A DNA stretch of 51,238 nt from SAR116 cluster bacterium AG-321-A13 (GCA_003283875.1 QBXD01000006.1:1-51238); one strand, 5' to 3'. Shown: positions 16,456-25,210, counted from the stretch's first letter. Numbers and translations: made by a program. Notes: generated by a model from the sequence alone, not told the origin.

Positions 16456-17358
16456 TTAAACTCCCCCAGCCGAGGCTATAAAGCCTGTTTGAATTACGAT
16501 CTGGTTTTTACGTCTTACTTTATCAAGCATCTTTTTTTTCATTGATGTGTTATTAAATGCTTGATCAGCAATTAAATCTTGGACGATTGCGTCTTTCTCT
16601 GTTGGACCTCCCCCTAAACCAAACTTGTAGGTTAGATTAACAAAATCAACATCTGTCCCAGTATCAAAATCTTTTGTCCCTGCTTCCAACGTTATATTAG
16701 GAGCAATCGGTGTATTAATTTGTAAACTATACGTATTACCCTTTGTATCTGCAGTCTGATATCCTTCCCACTTCCAGTTTTTTACAAAAATTTTGGCTGA
16801 CGGTATATATGGCACTTGTCCACCAACCTCTATTTCATATCCATCTAAAGCTCTTTCAGTATTACCATCTCTACCAGTTTTAGCACCACTTGTAGCAAAA
16901 TATTTATTAGCATTGACTTCAAAAGCTGAACTTCTTAGTTCTGCCCCAATACTCATCCTTGAATGTTCGTAAGTGCTTTCATAATCGTGGAAAGCATTTA
17001 CACCATAAATCCATTTTTCATCGTCAGTAAGTTGTCTATATCCTATACCTAAATTAATAGTATTTCGGTTATTTTGTCTAATAACGGAGCCTTGAAAAAA
17101 AGTTAAGTCACCCTTATCTAGGTTTTCAGATATGGGATTAATCGTCAGTAAAGTAAAATTTGGGTCAGCAGCGGTCCTGCCCTCAATAGTTAACTCGGTA
17201 TTTTCAAATAAAGAATTAAAGCCATCTTCAAATGCCTGGATAGTTTTATTAATAACCGTATCTTTTAATTTGTCAGATGCGTTACCAGCAGCACTAACTT
17301 CTAAAAAAGTTAATGGCATTGCTAATACAGAAGCTATTAAAATATTTTTAATTTTCAT
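16456..17358 (-). CDS. Inverse-autotransporter (intimin/invasin-type) beta-domain protein
   Basis: The 300-aa protein has a signal peptide (ending around SAAG). It then shows the inverse-autotransporter barrel signature IYGVNAFHDYESTYEHSRMS, followed by IGAELRSSAFEVNANKYF, and GYEIEVGGQVPYIP strands. It ends in a short segment, DKVRRKNQIVIQT, resembling the post-barrel VeRNd.IVL motif. Intimins normally continue into Ig-like passenger domains. Here the chain stops immediately after the barrel, and an exported protein is encoded 1 nt downstream. Confidence 0.82.
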   Translation of the reverse strand: MKIKNILIASVLAMPLTFLEVSAAGNASDKLKDTVINKTIQAFEDGFNSLFENTELTIEGRTAADPNFTLLTINPISENLDKGDLTFFQGSVIRQNNRNTINLGIGYRQLTDDEKWIYGVNAFHDYESTYEHSRMSIGAELRSSAFEVNANKYFATSGAKTGRDGNTERALDGYEIEVGGQVPYIPSAKIFVKNWKWEGYQTADTKGNTYSLQINTPIAPNITLEAGTKDFDTGTDVDFVNLTYKFGLGGGPTEKDAIVQDLIADQAFNNTSMKKKMLDKVRRKNQIVIQTGFIASAGGV

Positions 17359-17416
17359 ATTTATCCCGAAACAACCTATTCAAATATTAGAATAAAACAC
17401 AAATTTTGTCAAAATC

Positions 17417-17851
17417 CTAAAGGGACTTGAGTAGTTTTTTTAATAGTTTCTTTGATTTGCCATAAACCTTAATTTTCATAATTTTATCTAGATTATTTTT
17501 ATCTTTACCAACTACAACAAGACCAATCATTCCCATTGCTTTGTGAGGAGTACATTGATACAAATATATTCCTGGATGTTTGAATTTATATTTAGCGTCT
17601 TTACTGATTTTAGATTTATATTTAGAGGCACCTTTAGGCATACCTATGAATTCAACATTGTGACCTTTATCAACTGATTTCCATGTAATTTCATCATTAA
17701 CTTTAATCGAAAGAACTTTTTCAGAATAAACCATTCTCTCTTTTCCAAGCTTGTTTAGCATTTTTACAGTGTAATTTTCTGCTATTGCATGAGTTGAAAA
17801 CAATGAAATTATTATTGTCAGTGCTATTGATATTGATTTTATTATAAACAT
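17417..17851 (-). CDS. Pseudoazurin-type blue copper protein
   Basis: The 144-aa protein has a signal peptide ending near HAIAE and a cupredoxin domain. The type-1 copper ligands are visible: His64 (KGHNVEFI), Cys100, His103 and Met108 in CTPHKAMGM. The spacing C-x2-H-x4-M is that of pseudoazurin. It is a periplasmic electron carrier, commonly serving nitrite reductase or other periplasmic enzymes, none of which lies here. A lysine-rich tail of about 25 residues extends beyond the usual domain. Confidence 0.92.
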   Translation of the reverse strand: MFIIKSISIALTIIISLFSTHAIAENYTVKMLNKLGKERMVYSEKVLSIKVNDEITWKSVDKGHNVEFIGMPKGASKYKSKISKDAKYKFKHPGIYLYQCTPHKAMGMIGLVVVGKDKNNLDKIMKIKVYGKSKKLLKKLLKSL

Positions 17852-18043
17852 TTTCTTTCCTTGAAATTACATCTTTATATATAATAATATTTTTATAAAT
17901 TTAAACCATAATATTAAAATAAATAATTCGAGTTATGTTCAGACTTAATTTAAATCCACAGGTATCACATGAAAGAATTTATAAATATGTCCAAAAATGT
18001 AGTAGAAATAATTGTTTTTTATCTAATGGATTATTTAAATGAT

Positions 18044-18343
18044 CTAAAAATCCATTTCAGAAAGCAGAATTGCTATTTGAGCTCCATGCATATCTCTATC
18101 AAAAATATGACCTTGAGTTATATTTCTTGGAAAAGAAAACTTAATAACATTTAATTTGTCTATTTCAAATCTTTTCAAATCCTTAATATTTATCATTAAT
18201 AAATTTGCTATTTTTGAATTATTCAAATTAAGACATACATCCTCATAAACTTCTTGACTTCCACAAAAAATATCAACCGTAATCCAAAATGGGCCTGCAT
18301 TTTTGGATCTAATTTTCTTAACTTTTTTTCCAAGAATTGACAA
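18044..18343 (-). CDS. AtuA-related small partner protein
   Basis: The 99-aa protein corresponds to the C-terminal domain found fused or adjacent to AtuA/DUF1446 proteins (AGPFWITVDIFCGSQEVYE, FPRNITQGHIFDRDMHGAQI). The TTG start is preceded by AGAGGTG at a good distance and sits directly against the AtuA stop codon, so the two are probably translated together. It likely forms a complex with the large protein. Confidence 0.8.
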   Translation of the reverse strand: MSILGKKVKKIRSKNAGPFWITVDIFCGSQEVYEDVCLNLNNSKIANLLMINIKDLKRFEIDKLNVIKFSFPRNITQGHIFDRDMHGAQIAILLSEMDF

Positions 18344-19702
18344 TTACACCTCTGATACTTTTATGTGAAATGCATCCATTGGATTATTTAATTCTAAAAG
18401 GTGATTTAAAGAAAATTCATAAACACAGCCTCTATCTGAATGAACAGGAGAATATGGAAAAGCAAAAGTAGGAAGTTCCTCATTAGTAGTTAGAGGAAAA
18501 TGTAGCAAAAATGGGTTTATTAATTTTGCAATTTCAGTGGATATTTTATTTCTTTTTGATGTGACAATACATAAAACTCCTACCTCAACAGGAATTCTTT
18601 CACTTTTTTCTAAATCACCTAAAGTTGAATTTATTCCAATGTGCCTAAAATCGAGAGAATAGTCAGAAGTATTTAACTTCATTCTAAGCTTGATTTCTTT
18701 TTTTAAGAAACTTGAAAGTTTTTCAGTCCAATTAATAGCGTTTTTAACGTAAAAATTTTCTCTTAGTATCACTAGTAATGAGGTCTGATAACCATAAACT
18801 CGTGCTCCTTCTAACTTAACATTATATTTTTTTGATGTATGCCAGTTAGCTCCCTGTACTCTGACCTTTCTATTATTGATGGAGCTATATAATGCATTAG
18901 TTACATCCAGATATCCTCCTGGCTCTAATAAAATATAAGGATCAGCATTTTCGTAAAGCATGTGAGCAGCTACAGTATCTGGAGTACAAAAAGCATTTTC
19001 AGACATTGCTTCAACCGTAAAGCCAATCTGATCAAATTCGACCAATACCACTCCTGATGTTGGATTGCTAGAACATAGAGCTCCACATTCAGCAATTTTT
19101 GCGCCATGCCAGGATGCTCCTGGGTCTGAACCGTTCATTAAGGGCAATGCGGATATAATAGCAGTATCAGTAGTTCGACCTGCTAAAATTATATCTGCAC
19201 CTGTTTTTAAACATTCTTGAATTTGTTCTGCACCAGCAAGTGCAACGATATGTGTCATCTCATCTAATAAACTAACATTTAAATTCGGGGCAGGATTAAG
19301 AGATGTTATTCTACTATTTTTATAATTTATCTTAATATAATCTCTTTTTTGTTCACAGTATAATTTAGCAATTTTAAGATTTTGATTAAGCTCTTTTGCT
19401 AACTCAATAGTAATCTCCTCCATCCAGTCAACCATGCTATCAGTTCCACAAGTTCCACAACTTCCAATAATTAGAGGAATTTTGGCCTTATTTCTAGCCT
19501 TCATAAGACTTTTCCATTCTGATCTTACTGCATCTCGTGAATATTTAGAAGTCCCGGAGCCGAGAGAAAATGGGCCGCTATCAGTTGAACCACCATCAAT
19601 AGCAATTATGTCAGGTTTATTTTTTATACCAATATTTAAAGCTTTCAAATCAAAGCCTAATCCAAGAACACCCGAGGGAACTAAAACTTTTGTGGATTTC
19701 AT
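18344..19702 (-). CDS. AtuA/DUF1446 family protein
   Basis: The 452-aa protein starts at ATG 19702; a TTG 9 nt upstream is less likely. It carries the DUF1446 pattern: VLVPSGVLGLGF, IDGGSTDSGPFSLGSG, IGSCGTCGTD and AGRTTDTAIISALP. The family includes AtuA of acyclic terpene (citronellol/geranyl) catabolism in Pseudomonas. No geranyl-CoA carboxylase is present here, so terpene use is not proven. It forms a two-gene unit with the small AtuA-related partner. Confidence 0.85.
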   Translation of the reverse strand: MKSTKVLVPSGVLGLGFDLKALNIGIKNKPDIIAIDGGSTDSGPFSLGSGTSKYSRDAVRSEWKSLMKARNKAKIPLIIGSCGTCGTDSMVDWMEEITIELAKELNQNLKIAKLYCEQKRDYIKINYKNSRITSLNPAPNLNVSLLDEMTHIVALAGAEQIQECLKTGADIILAGRTTDTAIISALPLMNGSDPGASWHGAKIAECGALCSSNPTSGVVLVEFDQIGFTVEAMSENAFCTPDTVAAHMLYENADPYILLEPGGYLDVTNALYSSINNRKVRVQGANWHTSKKYNVKLEGARVYGYQTSLLVILRENFYVKNAINWTEKLSSFLKKEIKLRMKLNTSDYSLDFRHIGINSTLGDLEKSERIPVEVGVLCIVTSKRNKISTEIAKLINPFLLHFPLTTNEELPTFAFPYSPVHSDRGCVYEFSLNHLLELNNPMDAFHIKVSEV

Positions 19703-19776
19703 TTTTTCCAACTTATCTACTATATTTAATTAAATTAAAATATTTTAATAGAGATTTCTCGAGGAAAATATTTTTT

Positions 19777-20715
19777 TTATTCAATACAATAAATCCAATT
19801 TTTGTTAGTTAAAACTTCTCCTATAAATAAGAATGGTCTTTTTCCTATCTTTTGGGAATATTTAATTAGATCAATTGTTTTATTTGATTTTAAAATCAAC
19901 TCTGTGTTTTTAAAATTTCCTTTAGAACCAATTATTACAACAAATTCTAAGGAAATGTCTGCAAGCCCCTTTTTACGTTGAGTAGGTATTAAAATTTTGT
20001 CATAGTTAAATCCCCAAGATTTCAAGCAAGTTACAGCAATGTCAATATTTTTTGCTTTAACTTTAATTAGGCATTGTTGAAAAATATTTTTATCTGCATT
20101 TTCTAAACTTCTTATTGGATAATTATTATTAATATCTTCATTAGAATCACATTGTTTCCACTTACTTAATTGGTCGTTTGATGGAACAACAATAATTGTA
20201 TTAAAAAATAACTTGGATTTAACTAAAACCTCTAACTTTATTTCTGAACTAATCTTTTGTTCATATAATTTTTCTACCTTAGTATTTTCTTTTTTATTAA
20301 TTCTGTCTTTATGTAATTTTACAAATTTAATAATATCTTTTCTTTGTGAAGAAGAGGTTATATTTTTATTTTCGAATAGTTTAAAAAAGTTTTTGCTACC
20401 TTTTTCTTCTCCATAATATTTCTGATATTGGTTGTCTAAAGCACTTAATTGATATAAAGAATCAAAAGATGTAGGAGCAAATTGTTTTACACTAATTAAG
20501 CTGTTACTCGAACCAATTGAAAACCATTTGGAAAGTGTACCTTTAGACATTCCAAGTTTACTTGCTAATTCTGTTTGCCTATTTTCTAATTGATTGACTG
20601 CATTGGTGATTGCCTCTGCCATTTCAAATATACTAATTTTAACTTTACTCTTGGCTAAACTAATTTTTGTTACATGATCATCTAGTGACATTTTATTTGA
20701 AATTTGTACGCTCAT
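19777..20715 (-). CDS. Helix-turn-helix protein with a degenerate MT-A70-like domain
   Basis: The 312-aa protein has an N-terminal helix-turn-helix of the KorB/ParB kind (TELASKLGMSKGTLSKWFSI, residues 48-67). After a lysine-rich linker, residues 165-312 resemble an MT-A70 adenine methyltransferase fold: a strand before the active site (FNTIIVVP), NNYPIRSLE, LKSWGFNYDK and a late KRPFLFIGEVLTNKNW. The catalytic DPPW is replaced by VPSN near 177-180, so methylation is unlikely. It may be a regulator that binds DNA or SAM. The assignment of the C-terminal domain is by pattern and tentative. Confidence 0.6.
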   Translation of the reverse strand: MSVQISNKMSLDDHVTKISLAKSKVKISIFEMAEAITNAVNQLENRQTELASKLGMSKGTLSKWFSIGSSNSLISVKQFAPTSFDSLYQLSALDNQYQKYYGEEKGSKNFFKLFENKNITSSSQRKDIIKFVKLHKDRINKKENTKVEKLYEQKISSEIKLEVLVKSKLFFNTIIVVPSNDQLSKWKQCDSNEDINNNYPIRSLENADKNIFQQCLIKVKAKNIDIAVTCLKSWGFNYDKILIPTQRKKGLADISLEFVVIIGSKGNFKNTELILKSNKTIDLIKYSQKIGKRPFLFIGEVLTNKNWIYCIE

Positions 20716-20760
20716 TTTTTTACTTCAATTTATTAGTTTATGTCGAAGTGATGGTTGTTA

Positions 20761-21129
20761 CTAAAATTTCTTACCACCATCTTTGAGTCGATTTGTAATT
20801 TGGTGGTCAACTCTCACTTTGTTATATTCTAATTTTTCGTAAATAGTTTCACCTAATTTGAAACCTTTAGATTCAGCCAAATCAAAAATTCTAATAATAG
20901 CATCCGCTAATTCAACTTCCATCATAGACTTATGTTTTAAGTGGTTATCCATTAAACCTTTTCTTGCACCTTCCATTGCTTCACTGATCTCAGAATGAAT
21001 TAAACATAACAACTCCCCTACATTTCTGTCTTTTTTAATACCTCTAGCATCATGCCACCATCCACCTTTAACAGCTGCTTCGTGACAATCTTTTGCACAC
21101 CCGTTTATTCCTGCAATATTTTTATCCAT
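20761..21129 (-). CDS. MazG-like nucleotide pyrophosphohydrolase
   Basis: The 122-aa all-alpha protein has the MazG/dUTPase-2 metal-binding pattern: ELLCLIHSEISEAMEGARKG (Glu47, Glu50) and VELADAIIRIFD (Glu73, Asp76). These enzymes hydrolyse non-canonical NTPs or dNTPs to the monophosphate and pyrophosphate. A GGAG ribosome site precedes the ATG. It lies 45 nt upstream of the helix-turn-helix/MT-A70-like gene on the same strand. Confidence 0.85.
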   Translation of the reverse strand: MDKNIAGINGCAKDCHEAAVKGGWWHDARGIKKDRNVGELLCLIHSEISEAMEGARKGLMDNHLKHKSMMEVELADAIIRIFDLAESKGFKLGETIYEKLEYNKVRVDHQITNRLKDGGKKF

Positions 21130-21147
21130 AACTTTCTCCCACGAGTT

Positions 21148-21465
21148 TTAAATATTCATTAAATTAGACATGGATAAATAACTTGCCATACCTATAGATA
21201 TAGTCGCAAGAATATTGTTTGTGATTAATGCCACAATTATAGAAATTAAACCTGCATATAATTTATAATTTTCAATAAAAAAGAGAGAATTATTTTCAAC
21301 AATTGATAAGTCATTAACAATAATTGGAGTTAACACCGCTAAGGGGATGTATTTAAATGAATTTTTAGTAGAAGGTGATAACTCCCCAGAAATTATTCCT
21401 GATATTGGAATAAATCTTATTAAAAAAGTAATTACGCCACATATTATGATTCCATACCATATCAT
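21148..21465 (-). CDS. azlD: AzlD-type branched-chain amino acid exporter subunit
   Basis: The 105-aa protein has four hydrophobic segments and the AzlD features LIRFIPI at the first helix and KYIPLAVLTPIIV in the middle. It is the small partner of AzlC in export of branched-chain amino acids or analogues. Its start overlaps the azlC stop codon by 4 bp (ATGA type), implying coupled translation. Confidence 0.88.
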   Translation of the reverse strand: MIWYGIIICGVITFLIRFIPISGIISGELSPSTKNSFKYIPLAVLTPIIVNDLSIVENNSLFFIENYKLYAGLISIIVALITNNILATISIGMASYLSMSNLMNI

Positions 21466-22151
21466 TTTTTTTTATCCCATTTAGAAGAAGTTAAACCAAT
21501 CACAACCCCAATCATTCCTGAGATAACAATCCAAAAATTAATGTCTAAACTTTTTAAAATTAAACCTGAAAAAGCTGACGCAATAACCACAAAAAAAGCG
21601 GAAATTGATTTAATCATTGGCACTATTACAGCAATAAAAGTAAGGGGAATAATAAATTGTAAATCTAAAAATTGTGGTAAGTCACCACCTAACAAAACAC
21701 CAATCAAAGTAGAGATTTGCCAAGACAAAAATAATGTTATTCCCGTGCCTAGAAGGTGAAAATGAAGAAAAGAGGTACTAGGCTCATTTATAAACCTTCT
21801 AATTGATACTGCGTAAGCTTCATCAGTTAATAAATAAGATAATAGAATGCGCCATTTTAGCGATAAATTTTTCAAATACTCCATCATTGAAATACTATAT
21901 AAGAAATGTCTTGAATTAATTGCACTAACTGTTGTTACAATAACCCCAAGCGGAGTAGCACTTGATATTAATTGAACAAATGCTATTTGACTTGCTCCAC
22001 CAAATATAATTGAAGACATTAGAAAAGCCTGTGTGGGCGTTAAACCACTTTCAATAGCCATTATTCCATAAATAATCCCAAAAGGGAAAACGCCTAGTTG
22101 TAAAGGTAACTCTTCAAGTACACCTTGTTTGAAAACTTCTATTTTATTCAT
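21462..22151 (-). CDS. azlC: AzlC-type branched-chain amino acid exporter, large subunit
   Basis: The 229-aa membrane protein has the AzlC pattern: PLQLGVFPFGIIYGIMAIES, SSIIFGGASQIAFVQLI and NSRHFLYSISM, with about seven hydrophobic segments. With AzlD it forms a two-component exporter for branched-chain amino acids. It is divergent from the endonuclease III gene, with about 100 bp between them. Confidence 0.9.
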   Translation of the reverse strand: MNKIEVFKQGVLEELPLQLGVFPFGIIYGIMAIESGLTPTQAFLMSSIIFGGASQIAFVQLISSATPLGVIVTTVSAINSRHFLYSISMMEYLKNLSLKWRILLSYLLTDEAYAVSIRRFINEPSTSFLHFHLLGTGITLFLSWQISTLIGVLLGGDLPQFLDLQFIIPLTFIAVIVPMIKSISAFFVVIASAFSGLILKSLDINFWIVISGMIGVVIGLTSSKWDKKK

Positions 22152-22251
22152 TATACACTTACTATATTTAATTAAACTATGTTTATATATTATTCTGCAT
22201 TTTTAAAACTATATTTATTAATAAATACCTCCATATTATTAGGATATTAAT

Positions 22252-22905
22252 TTGTTAAAATCTGAAAGAGCAAAATTTATAATGGATTTTTTGGAGCATA
22301 CTTATCCAGAGACGCCCGTTCCTCTTACAAACAAAAATGTTTTTGAGTTATTAGTTGCGGTATTACTCAGCGCTCAATGCACAGATGAGAGGGTTAATAA
22401 AGTAACTCCATTCTTATTTAAAATGGCTAACAATCCCTTTGACATGGAAAAAGTTCCTATAGACAAAATTTACAATATTATAAAACCATGTGGATTGGCA
22501 CCTCAAAAATCTAAAGCCATTTCAAATCTATCAAAAATTCTTGTTAACAAATTTAATGGTGCCGTTCCCAATGATATTAGTGAATTGGAAAAATTACCAG
22601 GTGTAGGTCATAAGACAGCAAGTGTTGTTGTTTCACAAGGGTTTGGTATTCCAGCTTTCCCAGTAGATACTCATATACATAGACTTGCTCAAAGATGGGG
22701 TTTAACTAATGGGAAAAATGTAAAAACTACTGAAAAAGATTTAAAAAAACTTTTTCCACCAGAAAAATGGAATAAATTACATCTACAAATTATATTTTAT
22801 GGAAGAGAATTTTGTTCAGCTTGGGGATGCAATGGAACAGTCTGTAAAATTTGTAAAACATGTTATCCAAAAAGAACAAAGCCAATAATAACAAAAAAAG
22901 CTTGA
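22252..22905 (+). CDS. nth: Endonuclease III (base-excision repair)
   Basis: The 217-aa protein has the helix-hairpin-helix LPGVGHKTA with catalytic Lys121, and catalytic Asp139 in PVDTHIHRL; the E. coli residues are Lys120 and Asp138. It removes oxidised pyrimidines and nicks the abasic site. Cysteines at 188, 193, 198, 201 and 204 should hold the [4Fe-4S] cluster, but their spacing is unlike the usual C-x6-C-x2-C-x5-C. The start is TTG after AGGAT; the first ATG is only nine codons downstream and would trim helix A. Confidence 0.94.
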   Translation: MLKSERAKFIMDFLEHTYPETPVPLTNKNVFELLVAVLLSAQCTDERVNKVTPFLFKMANNPFDMEKVPIDKIYNIIKPCGLAPQKSKAISNLSKILVNKFNGAVPNDISELEKLPGVGHKTASVVVSQGFGIPAFPVDTHIHRLAQRWGLTNGKNVKTTEKDLKKLFPPEKWNKLHLQIIFYGREFCSAWGCNGTVCKICKTCYPKRTKPIITKKA

Positions 22906-22913
22906 AGCAAATA

Positions 22914-24437
22914 TTATAAAAGCTCCAATTGATTATCTATTTTTTTCTGATTTTTTTTAACTCTTTTACTACCTAACTTATTTAAAACTATATTAGACCC
23001 ATGTCTGTAACCATCTTTACTTAAAATTCTTGCCAATTTTAATTTTGCTTGTTTGATAGCATCTTTATGATCAACAACTGGCTTAGGATAATGTTTACCA
23101 ATTAAACAATTTAATTTTTTTTGAGTATATAAATCCATTTTCCAAGGCTCATGTATCCAAGTATCTGGAACGTTAGCAAGTTCAGGGACCCATTTTTTTA
23201 TGAATTTTCCTCTAGGATCGTGGTCCATTGATTGTTTTATCGGGCTGTAAATTCTTAAAGTATTGATCCCAGTCACCCCAGACTGCATTTGTAATTGGCT
23301 ATAATGAATACCAGGTTCATAATCTGTAAATGTCTGAGCTAAATGGTATCCAGTTTTTCTCCAATCAAGCCAAAGGTCATAACTTGCAAAACTTACAAGC
23401 ATAGCCCTCATTCTAAAAGTTATCCACCCATTATAATTTAGACTTCTCATACAAGCATCAATAAATGGATAACCTGTAAAACCTTTTTTCCATGCATTAT
23501 AAAAATGTATATCAAAATTATTTTCTCTGATACCTTCATAATATGGGTGCATACATTTAAATTCTATTGATGGTTGGGTTTCTAGTTTTTGTATGAAATG
23601 GCATCTCCAAGACAAACGCGAAATAACTGCAGTCAAATTTTTATTCCAAATTTTCTTTTCACTTTCTAATAAAGATTCTTTTTTTGTTTTAATTAGTTTC
23701 AATATTTCTTTTGAGGAAATAGTTCCCCAAGTCAAATGAGGTGAAAGACGGGTGCAAGTTTGTTCAGTAATACCTGGTTTAGAAATGTTATATGTATAAT
23801 TTTTACCCCTAACAGCTAAAAAACTATCCAATATTTTTATTGCTTCGCTTCGCCCTCCTTTTTGAACAATTCCTGAATGATTATTTTTAAAAATAGGATC
23901 ATTCTTAAAGGGTATTTTCCCTGCTTCTATTTTTATAATAGGAGTTAGATTAGTAGGAGTTGAAATCACCACTTCTTTCATTCTTAAATTTCTTATTTTT
24001 GACCAACCTGTTCGATTTTTCAAGCATCTTACAATACCGTTTGAAGGAAATTCATTTAATAATATATTGTTTTTATGACACCAATTTTGTATTTCATTGT
24101 CTCTGTCATAAGTCCACTTATTACCTGTTTCTTCGTGGGATAAAATTGATTGGATATTATATTGAAGTGATAAATCTTCAAATACATCTTTAACAGAACC
24201 AATCCTAACAATCAAAGTTTGGCCTAAGTTCTTTAAATCCTTTCTCAATTCTTTAAGACTATCATGAATAAAGCTCCAATGTCTTGTACTTGAAAATGTT
24301 TGTTTCCAGTAATCTGTTTCAACTATATATATGGGTAATGTTGGAATTGAATTGAGAGAAGCTTCAAATAAAGGTCGATGGTCAGTTATTCTTAAATCTC
24401 TCTTAAACCATACAATCTGAATGTTATTTTTTAGCAT
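22914..24437 (-). CDS. DNA photolyase/cryptochrome family protein
   Basis: The 507-aa protein has the N-terminal photolyase Rossmann domain (IQIVWFKRDLRITDHRPLF). The FAD-binding helical domain contains LSWRCHFIQKLE, GYPFIDACMRSLNYNGWI and TFRMRAMLVSFASYDLWLDW. It would use light to repair pyrimidine dimers, or act as a blue-light sensor. It is the last gene of a four-gene minus-strand operon with the DUF2256 and TIGR03643/DUF2805 proteins and overlaps the latter by 14 bp. A basic C-terminal tail follows the core. Photolyase versus cryptochrome activity cannot be decided here. Confidence 0.92.
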   Translation of the reverse strand: MLKNNIQIVWFKRDLRITDHRPLFEASLNSIPTLPIYIVETDYWKQTFSSTRHWSFIHDSLKELRKDLKNLGQTLIVRIGSVKDVFEDLSLQYNIQSILSHEETGNKWTYDRDNEIQNWCHKNNILLNEFPSNGIVRCLKNRTGWSKIRNLRMKEVVISTPTNLTPIIKIEAGKIPFKNDPIFKNNHSGIVQKGGRSEAIKILDSFLAVRGKNYTYNISKPGITEQTCTRLSPHLTWGTISSKEILKLIKTKKESLLESEKKIWNKNLTAVISRLSWRCHFIQKLETQPSIEFKCMHPYYEGIRENNFDIHFYNAWKKGFTGYPFIDACMRSLNYNGWITFRMRAMLVSFASYDLWLDWRKTGYHLAQTFTDYEPGIHYSQLQMQSGVTGINTLRIYSPIKQSMDHDPRGKFIKKWVPELANVPDTWIHEPWKMDLYTQKKLNCLIGKHYPKPVVDHKDAIKQAKLKLARILSKDGYRHGSNIVLNKLGSKRVKKNQKKIDNQLELL

Positions 24438-24630
24438 GTTTAGCTTTTCGACCGTAAACTCTTTCTCTCCAAACCTTAAAGCTTGTTTTTTTTAAATTAG
24501 AACGCATTATTTTAATAACATCTTTTTCTGGGATACCTGTCTGAGCTTTTATTGAATCAAAGCTTGTCTTATCGCACCAAGCCATCTCTATTACACTATC
24601 GACGTTGTAATTTTGCTTAATTATTTTCAA
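24424..24630 (-). CDS. TIGR03643/DUF2805 small protein
   Basis: The 68-aa protein matches this family throughout: VDSVIEMAWCDKTSFDSI, GIPEKDVIKIMRSNLKKTSF, KVWRERVYGRKAKH. The middle looks like a small helix-turn-helix, and the C-terminus is basic, so nucleic-acid binding is plausible. The start is TTG with an AAGG element upstream. It overlaps the photolyase gene by 14 bp and the DUF2256 gene by 14 bp. Confidence 0.88.
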   Translation of the reverse strand: MKIIKQNYNVDSVIEMAWCDKTSFDSIKAQTGIPEKDVIKIMRSNLKKTSFKVWRERVYGRKAKHAKK

Positions 24631-24769
24631 TTTTTCTTACCTTAAATTTTTTACATTTTTCACTGCAATATTTCACTTCATTCCAAACTTTCTCCCATTT
24701 TTTTCTCCACTTAAATGGTCTTTCACAAATAATACATATTTTTGAAGGAAGGTTTTGCTTTTTAATCAT
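24617..24769 (-). CDS. DUF2256 zinc-ribbon microprotein
   Basis: This 50-aa gene is easy to miss. The protein reads MIKKQNLPSKICIICERPFK and then WRKKWEKVWNEVKYCSEKCK, which matches DUF2256 closely. Four cysteines (12, 15, 35, 39) form a probable zinc-binding treble clef. It starts 9 nt after the thioesterase stop codon and overlaps the TIGR03643 gene by 14 bp. Its position in a photolyase operon suggests a role linked to light repair. Confidence 0.92.
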   Translation of the reverse strand: MIKKQNLPSKICIICERPFKWRKKWEKVWNEVKYCSEKCKKFKVRKIENN

Positions 24770-24778
24770 TATCTAATT

Positions 24779-25210
24779 TTATTCACTTTTATTAATATCT
24801 GAAGTTTTAGTTAAAACTGCAGTATGTAGTCCTGAGGCTGCTATCTTTCCAGAAGGTGATATCAGCCTACCCTCAACTGACACTATTTGCCTACCTATTT
24901 TGATTATTTTAGCTGTTCCTATAACTTTTCCTAATAATAAAGGTCTGTGGAAAGAAATATGTATATCAGTTGAACTGGGTAAATATTTATCTTTGGTAAA
25001 TATGTTAACACTTATTGATGTAATTTCATCTATTGCGCTAGCTATCATACCGCCTTGAACAGTCTTAAATGGATTTAAACATTCTTTAGAAAACTCTAGT
25101 TCATATTTATATATCTCACTTGCTAAACCTAAAAACTTTGTTTTTAAAAAATGATGTGTACCTCCAGAATGAGCCCGTTTCATGGATTTCTCTAGGTTTT
25201 CGTCAGTCAT
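24779..25210 (-). CDS. PaaI-type hotdog thioesterase
   Basis: The 143-aa protein has the hotdog-fold signature of PaaI acyl-CoA thioesterases: NPFKTVQGGMIASAIDEITS with the catalytic Asp, then TDIHISFHRPLLLGKV and GKIAASGLHTAVL. It hydrolyses an acyl- or aryl-CoA thioester of unknown identity. It is the first gene of the photolyase operon and is divergent from the DUF1330 gene. Confidence 0.88.
   Translation of the reverse strand: MTDENLEKSMKRAHSGGTHHFLKTKFLGLASEIYKYELEFSKECLNPFKTVQGGMIASAIDEITSISVNIFTKDKYLPSSTDIHISFHRPLLLGKVIGTAKIIKIGRQIVSVEGRLISPSGKIAASGLHTAVLTKTSDINKSE

Noticed and set aside
17969-18154. 61-aa plus-strand reading frame
   Set aside because: Its second half lies opposite the AtuA-related gene, the composition is biased, and it has no ribosome site; treated as a chance frame.
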